From contig NC_092180.1 in the NCBI RefSeq assembly GCF_043641665.1, forward strand, positions 13,323,891 to 13,387,890: a DNA stretch of 64,000 nucleotides. The letters run 5' to 3'. This document shows positions 25,010 to 37,340 of the stretch, in pieces. A model generated the notes under the pieces. That model worked only from the letters and a program-made list of their open reading frames with translations. It was not told the origin of the DNA and searched no databases. The stretch comes from Enoplosus armatus (lineage: Eukaryota; Chordata; Actinopteri; Centrarchiformes; Enoplosidae). The position numbers were made by a program, and so were the translations under genes. Every line of letters starts with the position of its first letter. Position 1 is the stretch's first letter.

Positions 25010-25235
25010 GGGAATGAATAACACTCACTGTTCACCTCAGTCCCCACCATAGGGAGGTCCTCGAGCAAGGCACTTAACCCCAAACTGCTCCAGAGGTCAG
25101 CAGTATAAGACTGTGGTTGTGCAGGGCACCTCCCTGTGCGCAATACTGTATTGCCAAAAAGGACTTGCTCAGTGAACCTACCCTTGGTAAATAAATTGAT
25201 CTGTAACCTAACCTAAAAAAAATCCTAATACCCAA
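25010..25235 (+). repeat. SINE-like or other dispersed teleost repeat fragment
   Basis: It contains CTCGAGCAAGGCACTTAACC followed by CCAAACTGCTCCAG, a phrase that recurs in many fish genomes within SINE-like or non-autonomous elements. An A-rich segment (CCTAACCTAAAAAAAATCC) closes it. No Pol III A/B boxes are clear, so the class is uncertain. Confidence 0.45.
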
Positions 25236-26638
25236 TACATCTGTAAATCTGTAAAAGGCTGCAGCACAGGGCCCAGTGTAAATGGCATGATATTTAGGAA
25301 AATGCTTCCTTATATCCTTACATCCTTGCAGCCTTCTCACCCTCAAGGATTATTTCATTTTGAAATCATTTTTCAATCCCAGCTATGAACCTTTTTTGAA
25401 CTCCAACAGTAGCGGCAGATGAACCTCATCATGTAAAAGAGAGAGAAAGTTTCTCATAACTTCAGCAGCAAAATGAAGAGGCTGTTCATTAGGACATAAG
25501 AAATATCTAACCATTAACCTTTTTTCATACATATAGTATAGTAATTTGAGCCTTTCAGCCCAGTGAAAAATCATATAGTTTTGAAGTTGTTCTAGAGCGC
25601 ATACACTATATTGATATTCAGGCAGGAATAGAATTCAATATGTCATTCCCAAACATTTCCTCCAGAGAATCACTCCTTTCTCTGTAATTTCCATAGAAAT
25701 TTTGTGTGCAAATGCGGTAATAGACACATTTATAACATCAAAAGGATTCAATTTTCTTTTCAATCACATAACAGTATGAATAGCTTTTTCCATTGAATCT
25801 AACAACGAGAAGCCATTACCACATGCTAAAGGATGGGTTGCCGCCACTTGCTTTTATGAAAGTGTGTCAAACAATTTTTCATGTCTCACATTTGTTCTAA
25901 CCAAACGGGGGCTGTCAAACAGGTTTATTTCTAATTTGTCAGGCAGAGGTCATTTTTATTTTCAATTGGTGTGTGCAATCATCAGTGATGCATATATAGA
26001 CCACATGCACATATACACTTTAATGAAGACTTTTATTTTAGTCTCTTTAATACATTAACTCATCTCCTAAAGAGTTCACAAAGCACTGTGATGACAACTA
26101 CAGTCAGCTAATTGCAGCTGGTCAATTATTTGGAAATGATGACATGCAAAGGAAGACTGTGATTGCTACACACTGAGCATTTTGCTGGCTGGGGATGTGG
26201 CCAGTGTTCAAATAGATGGGTGATAAAAGCAAATATTTTCACCTCAGTCGTGTAATGGCTCCGTTTGGAGCACTTTGTAGAAAAGGTTTGCAGTAAATGG
26301 CTGGAAAAGGGTGAGTTCCTCATCTTTCAAGCATATTGTAGCTGAACCATTCCGCTCAGGCTTTCTGTGCTGCTGCACTGGAATCAATTCACACGAAGCA
26401 ATTTAAGTGTATGATCAACATGTAAAAGAAAAAGAAAGGATAGGAAAAAAATAACTGTGGACTCAACTGTTTCACTATGAACTCTATTTTAAACTGTTAT
26501 TTTGCCTAATTTAATAATTATGGACAAATATTAAGCAGTCTATACAATTATATTATAAAATACTTTTTTCCCCCCCTTTGTTGTTTTCCATAATGATACA
26601 TTGATAAATTAATTATTACTCAATTTCATGTGAACCAC
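25236..26638. other. Non-coding stretch, nothing recognised
   Basis: AT-rich. ORFs are under 66 codons. No repeat ends or exon-like segment recognised. Confidence 0.5.
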
Positions 26639-27024
26639 AATGACACATGCAACAAAAGGGATAAAGTATGAATACCAGAAAACTTCCCATCTACATATTA
26701 AAAGAGAAGTTGGCTTTCAAAGTTCCTCATACAACTCTGAACTGGGGAAGACTGGTTTCCAGTACTATGCACCTTACTACTGGAATGAACTGCAACACAG
26801 CTTTAAGTTGGTCATTCCTCAGATAGACTTTAAAGCTTTACTAGCTTATATTTATAACAATATTTCTGATTGTTTTAATTAATGTGGCTGTGTGTGTGAT
26901 AGTTGTTTTGAGTGAATTAATTTACTTGTAGTGATCTTGTATGTATGCAATTTGTTCTCAGGTCTCTCTTGCAAAATAGATCTTGACCTCACTGAGATTT
27001 CCTGAATAAATAAAGCTCAACTAA
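26639..27024 (+). mobile_element. 3' end of a non-LTR retrotransposon (L2-like LINE), truncated
   Basis: The ORF at 26640-26882 encodes a segment (GKTGFQYYAPYYWNELQHS, then a PQIDFKALL motif). It resembles the extreme C terminus of LINE reverse-transcriptase polyproteins, where a 'F-x-Y-x-A-P-x-x-W-N-x-L' box is followed by a 'F-K-x-x-L' helix. It is followed by a roughly 140-bp 3' UTR containing CAGGTCTCTCTTGCAAAATA and a terminal GAATAAATAAAGCTCAACT, the kind of tail found on fish L2-type LINEs. Only the last 80 codons or so remain: a typical 5'-truncated, dead copy. The 5' boundary is uncertain. Confidence 0.68.
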
Positions 27025-29744
27025 CCAACAGCATTCTCCCCTCCACAAGTGGCCAAAGGCTTTCTTCGGGTGTGGGGTTGGTATTATGTGCCAAACAAAA
27101 ACAAACGTCCAAACGACCCTAACCCTACCCCTTTATAAAAAATGGGGTGCATGGGTGGTAAACACTAACTCACCACAGTAATCCAGTTTCCAGCAGCAGT
27201 AATTTGGCTCAAATGAACACAGTGTTCTCATGTGGGAAGCCAGTGAGGGATCTTTTCTTTTAATTTTTCAAATTTTACAAGAACATATGCAGATAGTGGC
27301 TAAGTCTAAATTACCATGACTTTTTTGCTGCACTAGCCATTCCTACAAGTTGCCCACTTGTTGAAGCTCCTGAATGGCAGGTTAAAACAAGCAGCCAGCA
27401 ACATCATGTGTACTGAAGGCACATACGCCAATAAACCAGCCATACTGAGTGAAGTGGTGGGCATCCAGTGGGGTGGGATTAGCCATAATTTCCATGACTT
27501 CACCATAGTATAAGGTAGGTTTGGGCACGATGGCTCACAGCCATCGACCACTGAGCCTTCTACCATTGTAACATCATGATAGTGATTTAATTTCATGAGG
27601 CTCTTATAACATCAGGCTATAGGGAGTACGTAAGAAAAGGCAGAGTGAGTAGGTTGAAGTGTTGAAGTGAGCAAATAAAGTGGCATTGTGAAGACTACTT
27701 TCCAGTTATCAAGTTGAGCTCTTATTGAAAAGAACTAATTAAAAATTCTTTAAAGTCACAATTGTCTATTTATACAATTATCTGTTTGCATGGACTGAAC
27801 ATACACCATCATTTGTTATATTTGTTGTATATTCAGTGTTTTGTGTCTGTGAGCATTAGCCTGAGGACACTGTCGGCCTATGTCAAGTCACTCCGTCTCA
27901 AGCTGATGTAACGGTAGTAATTTTAAGATAAGCACTTAAATATATAGATTTTTTTTCTATCATCATATTTTTTTGTTTAAATTGGGATATTTATTCAATG
28001 TGGCTATTTATTCCCTGACTCAAAACAAGTCCATATCCATGAGTATGGATTCTATGAATTCTACAGAGAATTGGTTGGATAAGGGAATATCATTGTATCC
28101 CAATTATACAGTTGGAGCCGATTTACTCATTTATTTATGCGTCCCAGTGTGGCTCAGATACGAAGTCTCCTTCATCCCCTGTGGATGTCTCTGCTTAGAT
28201 ATTATTCTTGACTATTCTTTTTTCGATCAAACAACTCATTGAATAAGAAAAAATATCTCAGTGCATTGATGTAGTGCAACACAACCTAAAGACAGACTGT
28301 GATTGAATTGATAGATGTTTTATGTGAGCAATGAGGTTTTCATAATTGCATGAAACATCTCAATATCCAAACGCAATGCAGAGGGACTTGAGCCTTCCAA
28401 CTGAAGCATGGAACCACGATCTGCTGAGAGCCAATCTGAGAAACAGCTGCACTTGTCAGATATACTTAAAAGTGACTATATCCTTTGTGAAGGATAAAGC
28501 TTGCAGATGGTAATTAATTATGAGTGTGATGGAGGGAAATACCAACGGCACAACCAGCTCAGTGTTCCAAGTTGTTGTAAGATCTTAATAAATGTCACTG
28601 ACAGTGAAACCTTAACGCTGCAATAAGAAATGAAGGCTAATGAGTACTAAAATGAGTGACATTGTTCTACCTTATACTGTTAATCAGTATGTTGACATTT
28701 GTTTTGCATTATGTCATACCAGATGTTTTTACAACACACACATTTGTATAGGATTTTTTTTCCATTTCCCAAGAAGAGTTTTATGATTTTGCAATAGGAA
28801 ATGTGTTATTTCCAGGCTACTTTGGTTTCTTCTGCCCCACGAGACAGGCTCACTGGAGCTAAGGGGAAACATGAATGCCATTGCACCTGACAGCGTGTTG
28901 ACTTTAATTCTCATTGTAGTGACAAGGGAGGTACTTGAGAGGGGATAATTGTATCTTAGGTCTCCTGCATGCTGCTTATTATTGATTCATAGAGAACAGT
29001 ATGAACTCCTTGTAAATGTATAAAAATGCATTTAAGTGTCCATTCTCCTTTCCTAAAATCGCAGCTGCAGCTATCTGCTTTTGTCACTTCCAGTCCCGCG
29101 CTCTGCCAGCTCAGCTTTTAAGGCTCTGGCAGGCAGGACGGAGCTTGTACTCAACAAAGCTGACAGGTTGGACAGTAATGCAGTTGTCTGGGCTTTTATT
29201 TCTTACTTGGGACTGGATTTTGAAAACCACAGCACATTTGAATCAAGTGCTTTCCGACATGCCCCACATGAAAGTTGAACTGCAGCAGTACATAGCGGCT
29301 GCAACAAGACCTACAGTAAAAGGCTCTTCTCAGACTGAAAGAGGTCTCCAGGTTAAAACTAAATGTGGACAAACTTTTAGAAAGTTCTGGTAATTATTTC
29401 ATTGATGTATTTAAACTAGATATTTTCTATTAATGAAAGCTTCTTCTCAATATTATACTAGTTTCATATTTTATAAATGTCCTATAAACCATTAGGCAAC
29501 GTTCCAGAGGGGGAGGAGGATATTATTCATTCATTACACTGCACGATACAAAGGTCTCGGACAGAACAAACAACAGTGAGTGTAAAGTTCATGGCGTGTC
29601 CAAAATGGAAAGAGTTCACGCTATGAGGAGTACAAATGTGCTCATAACATTTTGTAAATGGTACATTATAATAATAATAATAATAATATTAATACATTTG
29701 GTACATATCCCATAGACTTCAATTTTCTATGTCAACAAGTACAA
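27025..29744. other. Non-coding stretch with a short (TAA)n run
   Basis: No gene supported. ORFs at 29016-29393 (125 codons) and 27333-27596 (-) are unrecognised. A (TAA)n run lies at 29669-29688. A CCCTAACCCTACCCC segment near 27.12 kb is only two telomere-like units and is not an interstitial telomere array. Confidence 0.5.
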
Positions 29745-29882
29745 ATTTTGGTGATAAAGAAAAGGTCAGGAGATCACCAAAATATCTGGCAAATATCTAA
29801 ACAATAGTTGTAGGAATATCTTGTTTTTGACCAAAGACAGACAGACCTACTGACTGACCAACATGGTTATCCTTTGGCCTAG
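29745..29882 (+). repeat. Dispersed teleost repeat fragment
   Basis: The phrases AAAAGGTCAGGAGATCACCA, CAATAGTTGTAGGAATATCT and GACCAAAGACAGACAGACC match, with decay, a repeat I recognise from percomorph fish. Its usual text runs 'GTCAGGGGATCACCAAAG...CCAATAGTTGTTGAGATATTTCA...GGACCAAAG..GACCGACCGAC'. It is non-coding and its class is unknown. Confidence 0.55.
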
Positions 29883-32800
29883 CTACTGATATTCCATATT
29901 ATCACTAACAAAAACATGCTCAAAGTAGCCATGCTGCAATTCCACTGCATGGTTGACAACGTATTAGGTATTGGTACCGATATTGGTGTTTTACATCTGT
30001 TACAGCTGCTGTAATTCCAAACATGGTAATTCAAATTCTAAACTTCTAAAAGATCAAAATTACAGACAGAAAAAAAAGAGAGATTTCGTCGTTTTTTTTT
30101 GTTTTTTTGCCATTGCCTGTAATTTCTAGTCAGCATTGTATATTGTTGTATGCGAGCTAATGGGGCCAAACAGCAGGCTTCAAGTTTACCTCAAAAGGGC
30201 CTTCCAGCAAAATAAGAACACAGAGGTTTACTGGTTACCCAAAGCTGGGGGCAAAGAGAACCCGGCTGCCAGGCAGCTGGTCCTCTTCACATTCACTTAT
30301 GGGGACACCCGCAAAAGCAAGCCCACACTACAGCTGGAAACCATCAGGATGAAAAGTTGAGACTATGGGCCTTCCCTCCTTAGCTCAACCCTCCCTGTGC
30401 CCAAAGACTGTCTTGGCACAGTCTTTTATTTGCTCATGTAAATGTGTCATTCTCAATTTATTCTTCTCATTTTCTAAGGATAAAGGAATTAACCAGACAT
30501 TTTCTCTATCTGAGAGCCCTGTTTATTTGATTTAGCTTTTTGATTGATCAGTCATGAAAATACATGTCTCACTAGATTGATCTTATCCTCTAGACAATTT
30601 CACTTGCTTTGATTATTTGATTTGACCTGAGGCTACAGTACATCACAGCCCCTTTTTGTGACAAATGTTAAGGCTCCATTACAAAATATACATTTATAAT
30701 AACTCCTAGAGCTTGCTGTTTGTAAGTCAGTGACACCTTAAAAAGATGCGAATGCTAGATTTCTAGAATGAAGGATCACGCATGAGAAAGAGAGAAACAA
30801 CCAATACAGAAACAAGAAACAGATAATGATCTAATTTTTGGGGGGCAATGATGAATGAGAATAGCCAACAACAATTGCTTCAATAGGGAAATAGGAAATT
30901 ACTGAGTATCCTCTGCCTAGTCCATTAATGTGGCTGGGACATGAACCAAGACTTCCTGAATTGACAGGAAGCCATACACATGTTGCCACTGAGTGATGGA
31001 GTGTGTACAGGAAAAGGGCGGGGCTGGTGGAGGCTTGTGGACCTGGCATGCCCAGACAAAAACATTGTGCGATGAGCGCTACTCAGTGTGTTTAGAGCCT
31101 GGGATGGCCATTCATCCACACCAGTTAGGCCTCCATGGCAGTGATTAGCATTGTCATCCTCATTTCCAGGCCCTCTATGCAGATGGCCCGCATGCTGGAG
31201 GTGCCAGCATAAGAGTGGCTGTTCTCTCTCACATAATCACTCTCTGGCCTCTGCTCTCATCGGTCCTATTCTAGGAAAATTTGTATGGCCGTTTTATGTT
31301 CCTTCATTATAGCTCTGGATTATCAAGAATAGACTTGCCAGCTCCCGTGCACTGATGAATGTCTCTGTGGTACTGGTGACGCAATTGTGGTGTTTCTTTA
31401 GAGTTACTCATATTGGCATGGCCAACATTTGATCTCAAGTAAAATCAGTTTTATGCTGCAATAGAAAAACACATAGCTGTAGAAGATGACAGTTTAGCGC
31501 AGCAGAGGGAGAGGTCTGATCAGCACACTGCCTGGGGCACTACAGGGCTGCCGTGGGCTCTTCGCGGCCTCTGTAGATATGCACAGCAATTAGGCCCCAC
31601 TACGAGGCCTGTGGAGAAGAAAGTACTGCAGACAAACAGGATATGGCATGTCAGTTTGATACCACACCACCATGCACAAATGTATAATAAACTCATTTAG
31701 AACCTTTGACAACAACCTTTTGACTCGTCTCGCATGGCCTTCTCTCGCTCGTCCATACGTCTACACTCTCTTCCTCTTCTCTCCTCTCCTCGGTTCTCCT
31801 CACCCCTCCTCTCATCTCAAAGCCAAGATGATAGGCCTAATAATTAAAGCAATTCTGTATGGGGTGGAGAGCTCCAGAGCATCTGTGTGTGTCAGACTCC
31901 TGACATGATACAGAGGGACAGCACAACTATTAAATATCCATCATGCCACGCCACATCAGTTCTAATGCAATCAGAAACACATGAGTACGTCGGCTAAGTC
32001 CCCTTCCATCCACAATGATTAAAGAAGTCTTTAATTTCAAAGACAAATAAAAAATGCAGGATCATTTTATCAAAAATGTAAATGACCTGTCTCTTTGCAT
32101 GACGTTTACCGGAGACAGAGCAGGCGCTAATATGAAAGTCTGTATACTACGGTGAACAGCAACACAGGGACTACGTTCTCTTGATGGCCATTATCCTAAT
32201 AAGATGTTAATATCCCCATGCTGTGTGCTCTTTACGTATCCTTCTTTTTCAGCCAACATGTTTGAAAAATAAAGCTTTACTGGCTTACAGAGGGCACAGT
32301 AGGACAGGGGAGGACAAAGACAATAAGGGACAAAAAAAAGAAAAGACAATGAAGTGATGCAATAAAGAGGACATTGTCTTGCCACAGTATATTAACTCCC
32401 CTGTGAAACCAGACTGAACTGAATTTTGTTTGCAAATTGGATAGCAGATGTGTGTGTTATGTATGTGGAATATGTTTTTTATTGAAATTAATAAGGGAAC
32501 AATTATAGCATTTACTCATCTTTACCCGACCATCGTGAAGGTCACTGCTGAAAGGGAAATTTACATTCCAGCCTTTTATAAGTGTGCTTTGTGGAACTAC
32601 AAGATGTAGAGAGTACCTTCTTTCTCCACTATCCTCAATAATCTGAAATTGGTTAATGACTTCACTTGTCTTGTCACTGCTTAGATAATTATGAAATGTT
32701 TTTCACTGTTCTTTTTATTTATTTTAAAAGATGCAAATATACCAAGTAAATGTATCATTTGTGAATAATCATTAGTTCAATTCTGATCTTCCCAATGACA

Positions 32801-33663
32801 TTTCATGTTCACACTGAGTCTCTTATTCCTTAGCACCCTGCCATACTGGAAAATACATTTTCTATCTTTTAAAAAAATTCTGGAAAATCAGTCAGCTAAG
32901 GAAGGAGATTTAACATTGTGAAGTTTGAAGCAAAAAATACGGGAACAATATGTCCGATTTAGGTTTGTGTGAGGGATAAAGGACATAACAGTAATTTTAC
33001 TTGGTTAAAAAGACACTTGAATTTGACAGCAAAGGCAGAAGGATATACGACAACACAGTTAGTGTGCAGGAACCACTGGGGGATGTCAGAACTGGCTCAC
33101 ATTCAGCGCAGCCCACCAACTCCATTGCTCTCATGTTTATGCAGAGAAAGACTGAAGTCTTTTGATTCTACAGTGGAGCTTTTGATTTGGTGCTGAGTGT
33201 CTGCTGGCAGCCTTTCAACACTGTGCTCCAGGTTCAGGCCTTCACTCATCAAGCTCAGGTGGGGCAGGGCATGGGCGTGAGTGTGGACGACAAATGTATG
33301 GAGCTGGTAAAAGGATTATTCGGGAAACTTCACTACCTTTTTCAGTTAAGACAGTTTTCAGTGGTCCCTTCACTTGTCCCTGTGTTACTACCCACAACCC
33401 TTTGCCTGATGTACATGTAAGTGCTGTCTCTGCCAAACAGAGGCACTGGGAGCATTTTGGAAGGCTGATGAACACATTACATATTCACACAAACTTCTTT
33501 CAGACATAAACTTTAAAGTGCATCTTTTTTTTGTGCAAAAAGATCAGGAAGTGCCTTGTCAACAACTCCAAGCTGTCCTTGATGCAAGTTTATCCAAAGT
33601 TTCTGCAAGTTTTCATCCTCTTTTCCTCTTTTTGACAAAAGTTTTACTCAGGATAACGTCAGG

Positions 33664-33860
33664 AGCAGGGCTGTAACCATCAACTATTTTCATAATCAAG
33701 TACTCTACCAGGTATTCTGAGAGTTTATCTTACTTTTTTAAAGAGCAAGGGTAAATATGATGGATATTAACTAGATTTATGTTTTTCTTGTGCAAAAACA
33801 AAGAATAACATTTTATAACATTTATTTTAGTTATTTACAATTGCAATAAACATTAGGGAT
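33664..33860 (+). repeat. Possible hAT-type MITE fragment
   Basis: The segment opens GGGCTGTAACCATCAACTAT then TTTCATAATCAAG, resembling the 'GGGCTGCAACTAACGATTATTTTCATAATCGATTAATC' end of teleost hAT MITEs. The downstream part is not clearly homologous and no opposite end was found, so the extent is a guess. Confidence 0.4.
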
Positions 33861-34549
33861 GCTTCTGGTATGCCAATGATAGATAGTGCTCCGTGGCTGT
33901 CGCTAGTGAAGGCAAGAGGCTAATGCAGCTTCCCAGCCTCTTTCAAACTCAAATGCTCATATTTGACTGTCCGTTTCTTCTTTTTGCCATTTCCCTGTCT
34001 CTCTTTCCTCCATTTTTAACTTGTGGGGTCAGTAAAGACAGTCAGCTCTTGGTGTGAAAGCAATTTAAGTCTGTGCATTTTTTCGTAATAGCTTTGTGGA
34101 TGAAAGAAGGTTTGACAGAGAGAATTTGAATTAACCATTTTTGTTAATTCAATCATTCGTCATTCCTAGTCAGGAGATATCTTAATTTACTATAACCTAA
34201 TACCATGCAGACATTGTATTATTTGGAAGCTCCCCCCACTCACAAAAGCATACTGAAGAGAACATTAGCTCTGCATCTACGAGTGGTAGTGCCATATACT
34301 ATTGATTACGGATGCGAAACAATGAATGGAAACAGTTCCATGTAGTGAGGGGCACCTGAGGTCAAACACAGGGATACTGTTATTCAGGAGGGTCCCTGAC
34401 TACATTAGCCAGCACCCCAGCTAGAGATCCCCCAAATGATCTACTGAGCCTGTCAACTACAGGGTGGGGGTGCCGGGTAGCAAGTCAGTTAACATGACGA
34501 GGGAGCCACACAGATAAATCACAATTCACTCAGGGAGCAGTCACACTCA

Positions 34550-34880
34550 ATGACATATTCACTGGCTGGCTCTACAGCTCATTTGATAACGCTCTTGCCA
34601 CGTCATTCATTTCTCTGAAGGATGAAAGGAAGGCTGAAAATGTCATCAGCTCACTGAGGCAGGGACGCCAGTGACTCAGAATAAAGAGGGAGGGAGGTGC
34701 CTCATAATTAATTAAGTTTTTTAACCCTGCTACAGCCAGGGAGACATCCCACTATTTTCCGGGGGTCTTTCAATTAGACATGCGTTGTAATTAGATGCTG
34801 TGTCACAGTGCTGTTGGGGCTTGCCAGATTTATGTCCCAGGATAAGTTACCGCCATTCATTATCATGATGGATTGTGCAG
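34550..34880. promoter_or_regulatory. Candidate conserved non-coding element
   Basis: It has moderate GC, no ORF of substance on the + strand and many homeodomain-like cores: CATAATTAATTAAG, TTTCAATTAGACA, TTGTAATTAGATG and CCATTCATTATCATGATGG. This is a typical enhancer-like texture for a vertebrate developmental locus. The call rests on texture, without alignment. Confidence 0.27.
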
Positions 34881-35832
34881 CGTAGAAGGAATATTGTTCA
34901 GGTCCCTTTAGGAAAGCTGTGGCAATTGCATAATAATAGAAATATCTCTTATTCTTGTCACCTCCCCCGTTCACCATACGGAAAGGGTTATATTTCAAAC
35001 CCAGGTTGGCAACTCTCCTGTAAGGAGGATCAGAAAGCTTAATCTTAAACAGTTTGACACAAATCTCTGAAACTTCAAAGATATATCTACCACATCAAGT
35101 GAATTAGTTTTATAAATTATAGCTTTGCACAAATTTTCTTCATACACAGATCCATATATAAACAGTGGTTATCTCCAGTATTTTTTCACAAAATAATTAA
35201 CCGCTCAAGTGGTAGTTATCAAATGCTTTTTGCACAACATAAACAATTGAAATTCACAATGGTTGCTCCTTCGGTGTAATGCTGTATCAATTACAGCCCA
35301 CTCTCTTTTCTTAAGAGTAAAGAAAGTGGGTGGCTTCTAGGTACTCTGACCTTACTACAGTATGTGGCTTACTGTGAAGTCAGAGAAGCCTGAAAATGTG
35401 CCAGTACAACAGAGGCAAGGCAGAGACACTCATCTTTAGACGTGTCTTCAGGACATGGTGTTGTTATCTCGACAGCACAACTTTTGTGTTAGATGTACTT
35501 TCAAGTCTAGAATGCCCACCTCACTTCAGAAAAGCCCATGGTCTCCATCAGTGTCTCTCTGTGTAGTCTAAGATCACACACGCTGTGTTGTTTTACCTTG
35601 TCTAGATCTTGTAGATCACAACAACACTGTACAGTTTGTACAAGTAGCTCCATCTTAGATATTTATCCATCACGTAATACTGCATTTACTCTTCATTATT
35701 TTTACTATTAAGTGATTTTGTCTAAGAAATGCTTGTTAACATGTACGGAAAACAAATCTGTGATGCATGTGTATGTACTTTAAGGCTATGGGAAATACAC
35801 ACGAGCAGCTCGCTCCAGTTCTACTCAGAGCA

Positions 35833-35850
35833 TAAGATTTTAAAATCTTA
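35833..35850. repeat. Perfect 18-bp palindrome
   Basis: TAAGATTTTAAAATCTTA is its own reverse complement with no spacer. It is followed by AATAATAAAG. No surrounding element was recognised. Confidence 0.85.
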
Positions 35851-36411
35851 ATAATAAAGTTGTCTGAAGACATTTTATGCATTATTGCAGTAGATTTTTT
35901 TCCCTGTCACTTTAATTTGCTTGTTTTGCTAACATTAAAATAGTGGCAACTGGAAGGAACTACAATATTCTGCATTGACACAGCTGGTGACAGTGCTTCA
36001 ACTACCAGCCTGATTTTATGCTGGTTGCACCAAATGATTTAAGTGAACCAAATGCAGTGATTGCTTTTTCTGTAATGACTCTTTTATGTGTGTCTGTAAT
36101 TTTGACTTGGCCGGTGGTGGTAAGGATAAGCAATGTCCTCAGAGCAACCAGAACAGACGCCATGAGAAAGACATTACGCAGACTTGGATAATTTATTGCG
36201 TGTTCTTCTTAAGTAGGTCAAAGCCAATTTATATCATAACATAAACATCTGATGTGGCATTAGTAATGGATACCAAAATCCTCTCCACTCAGCCTCTGGT
36301 GCCTTTTCTATAGTATTGAGGGCACCTGTCAAACAGTCCCAATACTGCTGTAATGCTAGATTTACTGTAAACTCTGGACTGAAGTGTAACAAAAACATGT
36401 TGTATGGGCCC

Positions 36412-36560
36412 TTAAGAGGGACAGTTCACCCACATTACAGAAAATGGTATTTTCCCCTGTACCACTACTGGAATCTAGCCATGGAGATAGTTTTGGTTTT
36501 GTTTGTCCAGGTTTTGAGATTTCTGTCCCCCAGATTTCTTGTGCCACCCAAATACAGGTG
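36412..36560 (+). repeat. Dispersed teleost repeat fragment ('GGGACAGTTCACCC' type)
   Basis: AAGAGGGACAGTTCACCC followed by a TATTTTCCCCTGTACCACTA, GGAATCTAGCC and TTTTGAGATTTCTG order resembles the start of a common fish element. That element usually reads 'AAAGGGACAGTTCACCCCAAAATCA...TACC...AT.TAG...'. Only one end is seen. Two short opposite-strand ORFs overlap it and are spurious. Confidence 0.5.
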
Positions 36561-36944
36561 AACCAACCTTTTTAACATCTAATAAAAATGTTTTGTTATT
36601 TTTAGTAATTTCGTGTACATTTTAACATTACACCTATGTAAGCTGTTATGTCTATCTGTCCTAAAACAAAATAAATTTGTCATACTAGTCCAGTGAAAAT
36701 CCTCACTCCAACTTCAGTTTTATTCACAGAGAAAGAGTCCCATCAATATCTACTCTGCATTTTTTTATTTATTTTTTTTTATTATCTTTTTGATTTCTCC
36801 ATTTCTTTTCCTGCTGCGCAAGTTTAAGCCAGGAAGAGCAATCCGCAGAGCCATGGGAATTTCAACCATCGCATTTCATGTTGTTTGACAATTAAACTAT
36901 TTTTTCATTATTAAATGTCACTCAAACATGACATATTTGACTGT

Positions 36945-37340
36945 TGTAGAGAACCAGCGACAAGCATACCAGACCTTTGTCGTCATGGTTACAATAATAT
37001 AAACACTTGTTAATGTCATGAAATAATCGCAGTTTGGTTACGTTTGCGCACCAAAACTACTTGGTTAGGTTTAGGTTTAAAATAAGTATGTTAGTTACGG
37101 AAGTTAAGCTACGTCATATGACTACCGACTTATGTCACGTAACTTACGAACGCAACTAAACTTACATATGTAAGTTAAAATAAGTCAGTGTTCACTTTTG
37201 GTTTCACAGGGGACACATACAGCTGTCTCCTGGGTAAAAGTCCTGTGTTTGACCCATCTGTCCTCCCTCGCCTCTTCCCTACGCGGACTTTGTCGCCCTT
37301 TATACCACCTCACCTGTCTTCCCCCTTTGGTCCCGTCAAC
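36945..37340 (+). repeat. Dispersed teleost repeat ('CACTTGGTTAGGTTTAGG' type)
   Basis: It contains CACCAAAACTACTTGGTTAG followed by GTTTAGGTTTAAAATAAGT, then ACTTTTGGTTTCACAGGGGA and CTGTCTCCTGGGTAAAAGTC with TGTGTTTGACCC. This order is familiar from repeats scattered in percomorph genomes. Inside is an 18-bp palindrome (37159-37176) and several GTTACG/CGTAAC steps. The 130-codon ORF starting at 37188 lies mostly inside the repeat and is not a gene. Confidence 0.55.
37159..37176. repeat. Perfect 18-bp palindrome inside dispersed repeat
   Basis: AACTTACATATGTAAGTT equals its own reverse complement. Related AACTTACG and GTTACGGAAGTTA segments lie just upstream. Confidence 0.85.

Larger units (their letters stand above)
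29883..36411. other. Long unique-looking non-coding stretch
   Basis: 6.5 kb without a supported gene. ORFs are at most 78 codons. One ORF, at 30136-30360 (+), looks superficially protein-like but matches no family I know. A possible hAT-type MITE fragment (33.66-33.86 kb), a candidate conserved element (34.55-34.88 kb) and a palindrome (35.83 kb) are listed separately. Confidence 0.5.

Noticed and set aside
27110..27140. CCCTAACCCTACCCC as an interstitial telomere
   Set aside because: Only about two degenerate units; not an array.
30136..30360. 74-codon plus-strand ORF
   Set aside because: Looks superficially protein-like, but no family is recognised and there is no supporting context.
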